DNA of 6,140 bases, taken from the NCBI GenBank assembly GCA_028708105.1, contig JAQVZR010000120.1, forward strand, positions 1-6,140, read 5' to 3'. A program made the translations under genes and the position numbers. The stretch is from Desulfoplanes sp. (GTDB lineage Bacteria > Desulfobacterota > Desulfovibrionia > Desulfovibrionales > Desulfomicrobiaceae). Positions 1 to 5,882 of this stretch are shown here, piece after piece. Each line of letters opens with the position of its first letter. Within the stretch, counting starts at the first letter, position 1. The notes beneath the pieces were generated by a model. That model made no database searches. It had not been told where the DNA came from and saw only the letters and a program-made list of their open reading frames with translations.

Positions 1-179
1 TGGTGGCCCAGATTCCTAAACTTGCACCTTTCAAGGCCCAGATAAAGCGAAATATTGCCAGCCTCATGGCCCTGACACCCGATCATGTAAACATCAAGGC
101 CACCACCGAAGAAGGTCTCGGGTTTACAGGCGCAAAAAAAGGCATCAAAGCAGTAGCCGTAGTCACGGGGACCCGGTAA
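1..179 (+). CDS. ispF: IspF C-terminal end (2-C-methyl-D-erythritol 2,4-cyclodiphosphate synthase), 5'-truncated
   Basis: The reading frame is open from position 3 and ends at TAA 177-179, giving the last 58 residues of a protein cut by the window edge. The residues VAQIPKLAPF, then VNIKATTEEGLGFTG and a short hydrophobic end, match the C-terminal third of IspF: the PKLAP segment, the KATT(E/T)E-LGFTG signature near the active site, and the final beta strand. IspF is a trimeric metal-dependent enzyme that cyclises CDP-methylerythritol 2-phosphate to the 2,4-cyclodiphosphate with release of CMP, in the cytosolic MEP route to isoprenoids. In many deltaproteobacteria it is fused behind IspD. The N-terminus is outside the window, so whether this is IspF or IspDF cannot be seen. 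gltX follows 110 bp downstream on the same strand. Confidence 0.93.
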   Translation, partial: VAQIPKLAPFKAQIKRNIASLMALTPDHVNIKATTEEGLGFTGAKKGIKAVAVVTGTR

Positions 180-289
180 AAAGAGAAGACAGATGTGTCC
201 GCAAAAATGAATAGTCTGTGACCAACACTGAACGCAGCCCTGCCTACGGCTCCCTCATCTCCTAAAACTTACAACATAAAGCCTTAAAT

Positions 290-1753
290 ATGACTACAAC
301 TCTCATGTCCGGCACCCCTTGGCGGACTCGATTTGCACCCTCCCCCACAGGTGCCATGCACCTGGGTAACGCCCGAACAGCCATTTTAAACTGGCTCATC
401 GCCCGACAGAGCCAGGGAACATTCTGCGTCCGCCTGGAAGATACAGACCAGGAACGTTCTTCCTTCGCCTCGGAAGCATCCATCCTTTCCGCCCTTGACT
501 GGATGGGCTTGACGCCCCAGGAGCCGGTCCGCAGGCAAAGCACCCGACTGGAACGGTATAAGGATACAGCACTAAAACTGTGGGAAAAAGGTCTGGCCTA
601 TCCCTGCTTCTGTACCGAGGCGGATCTACAGCAGGATCGGAAAACAGCCGCTGCCAAAGGAATGCCTCCGCGCTATTCCAGACGTTGTGCTGCCTTGCAG
701 CCCGAAGAAGTCAGAGAAAAGATCAATGCCGGTATTCCCTTCACCCTGCGCTTCAAGGTTGCAGATGCTCCGGAAGGAATCCATTTCAGAGACCTGCTTA
801 AGGGTGATATGGACATCCCCACGCAGGCCTTTGGAGATTTTGTCATCCTGCGCAGCAACGGCTGGCCGAGCTATAACCTGGCCGTGGTCGTAGATGACCT
901 GGACATGCATATCAACCTGGTAGTGCGCGGAGAGGATCATCTGACCAATACCGCCCGTCAGATTCTTCTGTACCGGGCCCTGGACGCGACACCGCCCTAC
1001 TTTGCTCATCACGGTCTGCTTGTGGACCAGGAGCACAAAAAACTTTCCAAACGTGCAGGAGCCAAAAGTCTGCCCCAGCTGATGGCTGCAGGTATACATC
1101 CTTTAGCCCTGGTCCACTATCTGGCGGGTCTCTCCGGAGCCATCAAAGGCAAAGGAATCGTGTATTCCATGGATGATCTGGTTCAACGTTTCAACCCCAT
1201 GCGCCTTGGACGGGGCAATGCCGTATTTCTGGATGAAGATCTGGAGAATATCAATCACACCTACTGGCATAAGCTCCCTGCCCATGACCTTCTGCCCCAT
1301 ATCCAGGGGCTTGAATCCCTGGGCAGACCATGGCAGGACATGCCTGACAAGCACAAGGAAAACCTGATCGCCATTGTGCAGCAAAACGCTACGGGCGCAC
1401 ACAGCTTCACCTCCCTGCTCGCGACGCTGTTAACAGACGAGGTCACCTATTCCCTGGAAGCGGTACGGGTATTGACACGACCGAAAAACCAGAAAGTCAT
1501 CCAGGTACTCTGCCAGATCCTGGCCGCCAACACCGCCGACAGGAATCAGCCTCTCCCCCTCCAGGAAATCGATGCTCTCCTCACCCAGACGGGGACGATG
1601 GCCGGGGTCAAGGGCAAAGATCTCTATTTTCCCCTGCGCATGGCTCTCATGGGCTCCAGCGAAGGCCCTGAAATCAAGGGACTTTTCCATGTTCTGCCTC
1701 TGTCGAATGTTCTGAGCAGGCTCGAAAAAGCGCGAGAATTCGCACCAGACTAA
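290..1753 (+). CDS. gltX: Glutamyl-tRNA synthetase
   Basis: This 487-residue class I synthetase charges tRNA with glutamate in the cytosol. The Rossmann catalytic domain opens with RFAPSPTG and the HIGH-type motif HLGN (24-27), followed by RLEDTD. The second ATP-binding motif of KMSKS type is KLSKR (251-255). A zinc-finger-like insert shows Cys106-x-Cys108 and Tyr129-x3-Cys133. The His that follows the last Cys in E. coli GluRS is Ala135 here, so the fourth ligand may be Tyr129, as in GluQ-RS. The C-terminal half is the helical anticodon-binding domain, with GVKGKDLYFPLR near its end. The presence of that domain and the full length argue against a truncated GluQ-RS. Whether it discriminates tRNA-Glu from tRNA-Gln cannot be told. 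No Shine-Dalgarno is evident before ATG 290 or the in-frame ATG 305, so the start is uncertain by five codons. It lies between ispF and cysS on the same strand. Confidence 0.95.
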   Translation: MTTTLMSGTPWRTRFAPSPTGAMHLGNARTAILNWLIARQSQGTFCVRLEDTDQERSSFASEASILSALDWMGLTPQEPVRRQSTRLERYKDTALKLWEKGLAYPCFCTEADLQQDRKTAAAKGMPPRYSRRCAALQPEEVREKINAGIPFTLRFKVADAPEGIHFRDLLKGDMDIPTQAFGDFVILRSNGWPSYNLAVVVDDLDMHINLVVRGEDHLTNTARQILLYRALDATPPYFAHHGLLVDQEHKKLSKRAGAKSLPQLMAAGIHPLALVHYLAGLSGAIKGKGIVYSMDDLVQRFNPMRLGRGNAVFLDEDLENINHTYWHKLPAHDLLPHIQGLESLGRPWQDMPDKHKENLIAIVQQNATGAHSFTSLLATLLTDEVTYSLEAVRVLTRPKNQKVIQVLCQILAANTADRNQPLPLQEIDALLTQTGTMAGVKGKDLYFPLRMALMGSSEGPEIKGLFHVLPLSNVLSRLEKAREFAPD

Positions 1754-1805
1754 CATCCGTCCTGCAAAATGTCGCGGGGGTGCATAATTTCTTCACATAC
1801 TTTTG

Positions 1806-1814
1806 TGATATAAC
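1806..1814 (+). promoter_or_regulatory. Candidate extended -10 promoter for cysS
   Basis: TGATATAAC fits an extended -10 element (TG-N-TATAAT with one mismatch). No good -35 lies 16-18 bp upstream, as is common for extended -10 promoters. Transcription would start near 1821, giving a leader of about 145 nt that contains the palindromic element at 1828-1923. This supports cysS having its own promoter separate from gltX, but it rests on a short motif only. Confidence 0.35.
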
Positions 1815-1827
1815 GTCATTGGTATAG

Positions 1828-1923
1828 GAGCAGACCTATGTGTCTGCCCGCTTTCGAGTACGTCAATCAATTATCGTACGGGAAAAGGACGGACAGGTCT
1901 GCCCTCTAGGGGCAGCATAGAGG
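1828..1923 (+). repeat. REP-like paired palindromic element between gltX and cysS
   Basis: Several inverted repeats are nested here. GCAGAC (1830-1835) pairs with GTCTGC (1842-1847) around a 6-nt loop. The longer GCAGACCT (1830-1837) is also repeated inverted as AGGTCTGC (1895-1902), so the element is bounded by complementary ends. Inside, GTACG (1858-1862) pairs with CGTAC (1875-1879). Immediately after, CCTCTA (1903-1908) pairs with TAGAGG (1918-1923). The 12-mer GCAGACCTATGT recurs at 4602-4613. Two inward-facing hairpins with conserved ends in an intergenic gap are typical of REP/BIME or small MITE-like repeats mobilised in trans by REP-associated tyrosine transposases. No such transposase is in the window. 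The alternative is a structured 5' leader of cysS. Confidence 0.55.
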
Positions 1924-1966
1924 TCCAGGTCCGCTCCGGCACCACACATAACTACGGGACTCCATC

Positions 1967-3424
1967 ATGCTTCTTTACAATACCATCGCCCGGGAAAAAC
2001 AGGAATTCACGCCTCTGAAAGACAACCATGTGCGCATGTATGTCTGCGGCATCACTGCCTATGACTATTGTCACATCGGCCATGCCCGTTCTTCTGTTGT
2101 CTTTGACGTCATGTACCGCTATCTGCTGTCCAAAAACTATACGGTCACCTTTGTGCGCAATTTTACAGATGTGGACGACAAAATCATCAACCGGGCCAAC
2201 CTCGAAGGGACCACCTCCGAAGCCATTGCCACGACCTATATCAATGCCTTTCATGAAGATATGGACCGCCTGGGAATCAAACGGCCGGATGTAGAGCCCA
2301 AGGCTACCGAACACATTCCGGAAATGATCGCCCTGGTACAGACCCTGATCGACAAAGGCTTTGCCTACGCCACCCCTTCCGGAGACGTCTATTACCGGGT
2401 CCGGGCCTTTGCATCCTATGGCAAACTTTCAGGCCGGAATATCGAAGACCTGCAGTCCGGGGCACGCATCACTCCCGGCGAAGAGAAAGAAGACCCGCTG
2501 GACTTTGCCCTGTGGAAAACGGCCAAGCCCGGCGAACCCTCCTGGGAAAGCCCCTGGGGGCTGGGCCGCCCCGGCTGGCATCTGGAATGCTCGGCCATGA
2601 GCAAAAAATATCTGGATATACCCTTTGACATCCACGGCGGAGGCCAGGATCTCTCCTTTCCCCACCATGAAAACGAACGTGCCCAAAGCGAAGCCGCCTA
2701 TGGTGTGGAATTTTCCAAATTCTGGGTGCACAACGGCTTTGTACAGATCAACTCGGAAAAAATGTCTAAATCCCTGGGCAATTTCACCACCATTCGGGAT
2801 ATTCTAAGCCGTTATCTTCCCGAAGTACTGCGCTTTTTCCTGCTTACCAAACACTACCGCAGCCCTCTGGACTATTCCACAGAAGCAGTGGAAGAGGCAG
2901 AAAAAGGACTAAAACGTATCTACAGCACTAAAGCACTCATGGAAGCAGAACTGACCCGCACCACATGGAAGAATTCCCCCCTTCCTGAAGAATTCCAGAC
3001 CGAAGTGGAACAGGCCGAAAAAGAATGGATCAAGGCCATGGACGACGACCTGAATACGGCCGCAGCCCTGGGGCACATCTTCACCATGACCCGCCTGGCC
3101 AACCGGATTCTAGAAAACAAGAACTGGAAAAAAAGCAGCCAAGCCCAAGAGATATTCGAACGAATCCTCCAGGACCTGAACACCTGGGGCCAGATCCTGG
3201 GCATCTTCACCCTCGAGAGCATCACCCTGCTCACCGACCTGCGCAACTCCAGGGCCAAACGCAAAGGTATTGAAGAAACCAGGGTCCTGGATCTCATAGC
3301 CCAACGCACCCAGGCTCGAAAAAACAAAAACTTCGACCGCGCCGACGCTATTCGGGACGAAATGACCGCCATGCAGGTCACCGTTCAGGATACCCCGCAG
3401 GGACCGACATGGGATGTGATGTAG
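1967..3424 (+). CDS. cysS: Cysteinyl-tRNA synthetase
   Basis: This 485-residue class I synthetase activates cysteine and charges tRNA-Cys in the cytosol. Its length is close to the usual 460-490. The HIGH motif is intact (HIGH, 36-39, within YCHIGHARS), as is KMSKS (265-269, within EKMSKSLGN). The catalytic zinc site that selects cysteine is complete: Cys27 (VCGIT), Cys208 (WHLECSAM), His233 and Glu237 (FPHHENE). The [14 protein letters not shown] block is a family signature. The C-terminal part is the helical DALR-type anticodon domain. It ends in the charged [15 protein letters not shown] segment typical of CysRS. ATG 1967 lies four residues ahead of the first conserved positions and has only a weak purine tract (ACGGGA) upstream. 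The gene is downstream of gltX, with a 213-bp gap carrying its own promoter candidate and palindromes. Confidence 0.97.
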   Translation: MLLYNTIAREKQEFTPLKDNHVRMYVCGITAYDYCHIGHARSSVVFDVMYRYLLSKNYTVTFVRNFTDVDDKIINRANLEGTTSEAIATTYINAFHEDMDRLGIKRPDVEPKATEHIPEMIALVQTLIDKGFAYATPSGDVYYRVRAFASYGKLSGRNIEDLQSGARITPGEEKEDPLDFALWKTAKPGEPSWESPWGLGRPGWHLECSAMSKKYLDIPFDIHGGGQDLSFPHHENERAQSEAAYGVEFSKFWVHNGFVQINSEKMSKSLGNFTTIRDILSRYLPEVLRFFLLTKHYRSPLDYSTEAVEEAEKGLKRIYSTKALMEAELTRTTWKNSPLPEEFQTEVEQAEKEWIKAMDDDLNTAAALGHIFTMTRLANRILENKNWKKSSQAQEIFERILQDLNTWGQILGIFTLESITLLTDLRNSRAKRKGIEETRVLDLIAQRTQARKNKNFDRADAIRDEMTAMQVTVQDTPQGPTWDVM

Positions 3425-3456
3425 GTAAAAAGATGTAAGATATAGGATAGAACCGT

Positions 3457-3492
3457 TGGCACTCAAGGAGTAGAGAACATACTTGAGTGCCA
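3457..3492 (+). repeat. Perfect 11-bp inverted repeat downstream of cysS
   Basis: TGGCACTCAAG (3457-3467) and CTTGAGTGCCA (3482-3492) are exact complements around a 14-nt loop, starting 33 nt after the cysS stop. No T-run follows, so it is not a standard intrinsic terminator. A second, overlapping hairpin can form between CACAG (3491-3495) and CTGTG (3506-3510). Possible roles are a 3'-end stabilising hairpin of the cysS transcript, a regulator-binding site, or a leader element of the membrane-protein gene at 3594. The sequence alone does not decide. Confidence 0.6.
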
Positions 3493-3593
3493 CAGTGTGA
3501 AGTGCCTGTGTTGAAATACGATCCATCATATCAGGACGGAACAATCCTTTATCACCCCTTTATCTTCCCCACTGCATCATAGATCTTACTCCT

Positions 3594-4550
3594 ATGCCCG
3601 ATCCTATCCTCCTCATCCAACACATTCTTCCGCCCCTTGCCCGGCTGCTCGTCTTTATTTCCCTGGGCATCCTTATAGGCATCCTCATTGAAAATCTGCG
3701 CTGGTCGACCTTTATGGCCCGGCTGGCAACGCCGCTAGTGCGTATCGCCCATCTACAGCCCGTTTCCGGGGCGAGCTTTGCCATGGCTTTTTTTTCAGGC
3801 ATCACGGCCAATTCCATGCTGGCCGAAGCCTTTGCCCAAAAAAAAATCACCCGCAAAGAGGTGATTATCTCCAATCTGTTCAACAGTCTGCCCATCTACT
3901 TTCTGCACCTGCCCACCATGGCCATGATCGCCGGGCCATTGCTCAAGCAGGCCGCCCTGCCCTACATCGGACTGACCTTTGGATCGGCCTGTCTGCGGAC
4001 CTGCATTATGGTCCTGGCCTGCCGGTTTTTTCTCCCCCCTTTGCCCGAAGGCTGCGTGACCTGCGAACTGCCTCCAGAGAATGATTCGGGCATCAAAGGC
4101 ATCCTTCAAGCCACCTGGAAGCGTTTTCTAACCAGAATGAAACGGATTGTCATAATCACCATCCCCATCTATATTCTGGTCTATCTGGGGTCGGACATGG
4201 GATTTTTCACCTGGATGGAGAAAGCTCTCTCCTCCCATCTGCACGTCCTCTCCTGGCTCCCCACCGAGGCTCTCGGGGTTGTTGTTCTCCAGGTCAGCGG
4301 TGAATTTTCCGCCGGTGCAGCGGCGGCAGGAGCTCTGCTGGACAATGGCCTTATTACGGTCAAAGGGATTGTTCTGGCCCTTCTGGTGGGCAACATCCTC
4401 TCATCCCCCATGCGGGCCTTCAGGTACCAGTTTCCCTACTACGCCGGCATCTTCAAACCGGGTCTGGCCATGAACATAATCATCGCCAGCCAAACATTGC
4501 GCATAGGATCATTGCTCATCGTCGGGATCGGCTATGCTGTGGTGGGATAG
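3594..4550 (+). CDS. Nucleoside-recognition (Gate) domain integral membrane protein, function unknown
   Basis: This 318-residue polytopic inner-membrane protein has about seven or eight hydrophobic segments, roughly at 11-32, 58-80, 95-117, 121-147, 184-198, 222-248, 252-270 and 290-316. A cytosol-type charged linker lies at about 150-183 (rich in K and R, with two Cys at about 153 and 156). The Gly/Ser/Asn-rich half-repeat around SGASFAMAFFSGITANSM, and the C-terminal SSPMRAFRYQFPYYAGIF, resemble the Gate domain found in SpmA/SpmB, FeoB and concentrative nucleoside transporters. They come closest to the stand-alone uncharacterised proteins annotated as 'nucleoside recognition'. The name is historical and no substrate is established. 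ATG 3594 is the first Met but has no clear Shine-Dalgarno. The gene is probably transcribed separately from cysS, 169 bp upstream, and is convergent with the gene at 4707-5000. Family assignment is from recall of the pattern. Confidence 0.65.
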   Translation: MPDPILLIQHILPPLARLLVFISLGILIGILIENLRWSTFMARLATPLVRIAHLQPVSGASFAMAFFSGITANSMLAEAFAQKKITRKEVIISNLFNSLPIYFLHLPTMAMIAGPLLKQAALPYIGLTFGSACLRTCIMVLACRFFLPPLPEGCVTCELPPENDSGIKGILQATWKRFLTRMKRIVIITIPIYILVYLGSDMGFFTWMEKALSSHLHVLSWLPTEALGVVVLQVSGEFSAGAAAAGALLDNGLITVKGIVLALLVGNILSSPMRAFRYQFPYYAGIFKPGLAMNIIIASQTLRIGSLLIVGIGYAVVG

Positions 4551-4583
4551 AATACGAGCATCCCATGACAAGGTTATTGATGC

Positions 4584-4639
4584 CGCGCATCGCGCGTAAA
4601 GGCAGACCTATGTACCCTGCGGAACCTACGGAATAGGGT
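4584..4639 (+). repeat. Degenerate second copy of the REP-like palindrome in a convergent intergenic gap
   Basis: GCAGACCTATGT at 4602-4613 is identical to 1830-1841, with one further matching G on the gltX-cysS element's reverse arm (GGCAGACCT). The downstream arm differs: here ACCCT (4614-4618) pairs with AGGGT (4635-4639). A separate hairpin, CGCGC (4584-4588) with GCGCG (4592-4596) around a 3-nt loop, sits just before it. The location between two convergent genes is typical of REP elements. The hairpins might also help end transcription of either gene, although no T-run follows. Confidence 0.4.
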
Positions 4640-4706
4640 GTGGCATATCCAACGGAACTATCGCGTCACCCATGTACCTGCCCACGGCCAACGCTCCCCT
4701 GTAAAA

Positions 4707-5000
4707 TCATGTCGCCTTCTCCTTTTTCATCTTCCCCAAATACTCTTTCAATTTTCCAACCACATACTGATGTCCCCCCGGACTATGGGGCAACAGACAC
4801 TTCGTGCAATCCTTGATCCCGCTTTCAAGCATGGTAAAATTTCCGCCGCAGTCTTCCCAATAAATGAAATAGAGCGGGCAATAACAATGCTTGCAATTGA
4901 ACGTCTCCGGATGGGCTCCCGGATGGCAAGGAAAATACGGACAATTCAAATTCTGGCAATAGACATCGTTTCCCAAACACCCTTCAATGGAATGTTCCAT
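4707..5000 (-). CDS. Cysteine-rich small domain protein, putative metal binding
   Basis: This 97-residue protein has ten cysteines in its first 68 residues: positions 8, 15, 20, 25, 36, 39, 41, 51, 65 and 68. They lie in the pattern CPYFPCH, CKHCYCPLYF and CGGNF, ending in CTKCLLPH. This spacing and the aromatic residues between them match the 'cysteine-rich small domain' family (zf-like). That family occurs alone in archaea and anaerobic bacteria, and fused to CobD-type proteins of cobalamin synthesis. A bound metal or Fe-S cluster is expected but not proven. The C-terminus (about 74-97) is a Lys-rich helix. ATG 5000 is chosen because GAGAGG lies ten bases upstream and an in-frame stop at 5042-5040 blocks extension without another ATG. 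No signal peptide is visible. It is convergent with the membrane-protein gene and divergent from the gene at 5258. No cobalamin gene is nearby. Confidence 0.85.
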   Translation of the reverse strand: MEHSIEGCLGNDVYCQNLNCPYFPCHPGAHPETFNCKHCYCPLYFIYWEDCGGNFTMLESGIKDCTKCLLPHSPGGHQYVVGKLKEYLGKMKKEKAT

Positions 5001-5185
5001 ATCATTGTATCCTCTCTTCCCAACAAAGCTGGATTTTTCCTACAACGCCAACATCCTGATTCCACAAGAAATAGCCCAAAAATCTCCATGATTTCTCCAT
5101 ATTTCCCGGAAACCAGCATCTGCCTGACATGATATTTTTCTTCCATAAACTGATAACCAACTAAGACCGTTACCCTTTTGTACGG

Positions 5186-5201
5186 TGGCATTTTTCTTGT
5201 T
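5186..5201 (+). promoter_or_regulatory. Candidate sigma-54 promoter for the exosortase-substrate gene
   Basis: TGGCAT (5186-5191), five bases, then TTGTT (5197-5201) fits the sigma-54 pattern TGGCAC-N5-TTGCW, with the -24 GG and -12 G correctly spaced. The deviations are T for C in the -24 box and TTGT for TTGC in the -12 box. Transcription would start near 5211, leaving a leader of about 46 nt before ATG 5258. Some PEP-CTERM genes are under sigma-54 with PrsK/PrsR-type regulators, which makes the reading attractive. A sigma-70 -10 (TATACA, 5208-5213) is an alternative, but its -35 is poor. No enhancer site was identified. Confidence 0.4.
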
Positions 5202-5243
5202 ATCTTCTATACATGACACGCCTTTTTTGTACATGGCAACTAC

Positions 5244-5248
5244 GGAGG
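5244..5248 (+). promoter_or_regulatory. Shine-Dalgarno that fixes the start at 5258
   Basis: GGAGG, followed by nine bases, precedes ATG 5258. This selects 5258 over the in-frame ATG 5213. The longer reading would place a charged 15-residue stretch ahead of a clean signal peptide, and it lies at or next to the predicted transcription start. Confidence 0.85.
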
Positions 5249-5257
5249 AAACAATTC

Positions 5258-5647
5258 ATGCACATTTCAAAATCGCTTCATGCCTTCACTGCCATTACCT
5301 TCCTGCTGTTTGCAAGTATGGCTTTGGCTTCCAATATCCCGTGGACTGCGCCACAACAGCATAAGGGGCCGTGGCATGCACCGCGGTGTCTGGCTCAATC
5401 GCTCCACGCAGCTTCCATCCCCTCATGGACGGGCTTCTCCTATCCGAGATCCAATGCCCTTAAGGCACGTCCTGATTTGAATTCTTCTTCTCAAAAACGA
5501 CTTCACAGTACGGGAGATCCCAGTCACATCCCCTCCATTCTGGGTATTCATCACGATGCGTCAGCCACGGACGCGCCCATTCCTATGGTTGCATGGCTCC
5601 TGGGGGCTGGCATCTTCGGGCTTATAGGTTTCAGTCGCAAACCGTAA
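5258..5647 (+). CDS. Small secreted protein with PEP-CTERM/VPLPA-CTERM-like sorting signal
   Basis: The product is 129 residues. The N-terminus is a classic Sec signal peptide: basic start (MHISKS), hydrophobic core (about 9-21) and the cleavage motif ALA (22-24). The C-terminus has the three parts of an exosortase sorting signal: a Pro motif PIP (107-109), a hydrophobic helix (110-125) containing AWLLGAGIFGLIGF, and a basic end SRKP. The AWLLG(S/A)G-hydrophobic-GF pattern is that of the VPLPA-CTERM variety of PEP-CTERM. Such proteins are exported, held in the inner membrane by the tail, then cleaved and transferred to the envelope by an exosortase. This is usually linked to exopolysaccharide or biofilm production. 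The middle (about 25-106) is Ser, His and Pro rich with one Cys and no recognisable domain. No exosortase or polysaccharide gene is in the window, so the enzyme must be encoded elsewhere. The gene appears monocistronic. Confidence 0.8.
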   Translation: MHISKSLHAFTAITFLLFASMALASNIPWTAPQQHKGPWHAPRCLAQSLHAASIPSWTGFSYPRSNALKARPDLNSSSQKRLHSTGDPSHIPSILGIHHDASATDAPIPMVAWLLGAGIFGLIGFSRKP

Positions 5648-5702
5648 CAGGACCAAGTACCCCGGCCTCATGTCAACGTTTTACCTCTGGAAGAAAGAAC
5701 CA

Positions 5703-5724
5703 AGGCAAATGCCTCATTTTGCCT
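5703..5724 (+). repeat. Short hairpin in the 3' region of the exosortase-substrate transcript
   Basis: AGGCAAA (5703-5709) and TTTGCCT (5718-5724) form a 7-bp stem with an 8-nt loop, starting 55 nt after the stop codon. AGGCA can alternatively pair with TGCCT at 5710-5714. There is no T-run behind it, so it is not an intrinsic terminator on its own. Confidence 0.4.
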
Positions 5725-5813
5725 GCGTCACCAAACCCATTTTCACCAGCGTCATTTTTGGGGACATCACGTAACGACCTTCATACCGGCTCTCTGCCAG
5801 AGGATTGCCCCCC

Positions 5814-5865
5814 ACGATACGATGTCATGACATGACATAACATACTGACATGGTATCGTTTTTTT
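5814..5865 (+). terminator. Intrinsic terminator downstream of the exosortase-substrate gene
   Basis: ACGATAC (5814-5820) pairs with GTATCGT (5853-5859). After one G-G mismatch, ATGTCA (5822-5827) pairs with TGACAT (5846-5851), leaving an 18-nt loop. A run of seven T (5859-5865) follows directly. The stem is AT-rich, so it may be modest in strength. It is about 170 nt past the stop at 5647, which implies a long 3' untranslated region. The loop region repeats TGACAT, and TGTCATGACA (5823-5832) is a perfect palindrome, so a protein-binding role is also possible. Confidence 0.65.
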
Positions 5866-5882
5866 ATGCACACAAAAAAACG
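5857..5882. repeat. T7/A7 inverted repeat abutting the terminator
   Basis: CGTTTTTTT (5857-5865) and AAAAAAACG (5874-5882) are perfect complements separated by eight bases. Together with the upstream hairpin, this gives T-runs on both strands, so transcription arriving from either side could be affected. On the minus strand no GC-rich hairpin lies immediately before the T-run, so only the + strand is called a terminator. Confidence 0.55.

Noticed and set aside
1828..1966. T-box or cysteine riboswitch-type leader for cysS
   Set aside because: No T-box AGGGTGG-like motif or specifier layout is visible and there is no terminator/antiterminator pair. The repeated 12-mer elsewhere favours a dispersed palindrome.
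3457..3475. TGGCAC as a sigma-54 -24 box before the membrane-protein gene
   Set aside because: The -12 position reads GAGTA, not TTGC or similar, and TGGCAC is explained as one arm of the perfect inverted repeat.
4638..5132. Plus-strand 164-codon open frame opposite the cysteine-rich gene
   Set aside because: It is the antisense shadow of the 4707-5000 gene, whose cysteine pattern is clearly the real coding signal.
4946..5191. Minus-strand open frame of 81 codons beginning MPPYKRV, overlapping the cysteine-rich gene and its upstream region
   Set aside because: It overlaps the start of the well-supported cysteine-rich gene by 55 nt in another frame, has no good Shine-Dalgarno at either Met, and shows no recognisable domain. 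A small upstream ORF cannot be fully excluded.
5213..5257. Upstream ATG 5213 as start of the secreted protein
   Set aside because: The strong GGAGG at 5244-5248 and the canonical signal peptide both fit ATG 5258, and 5213 is at the predicted transcription start.
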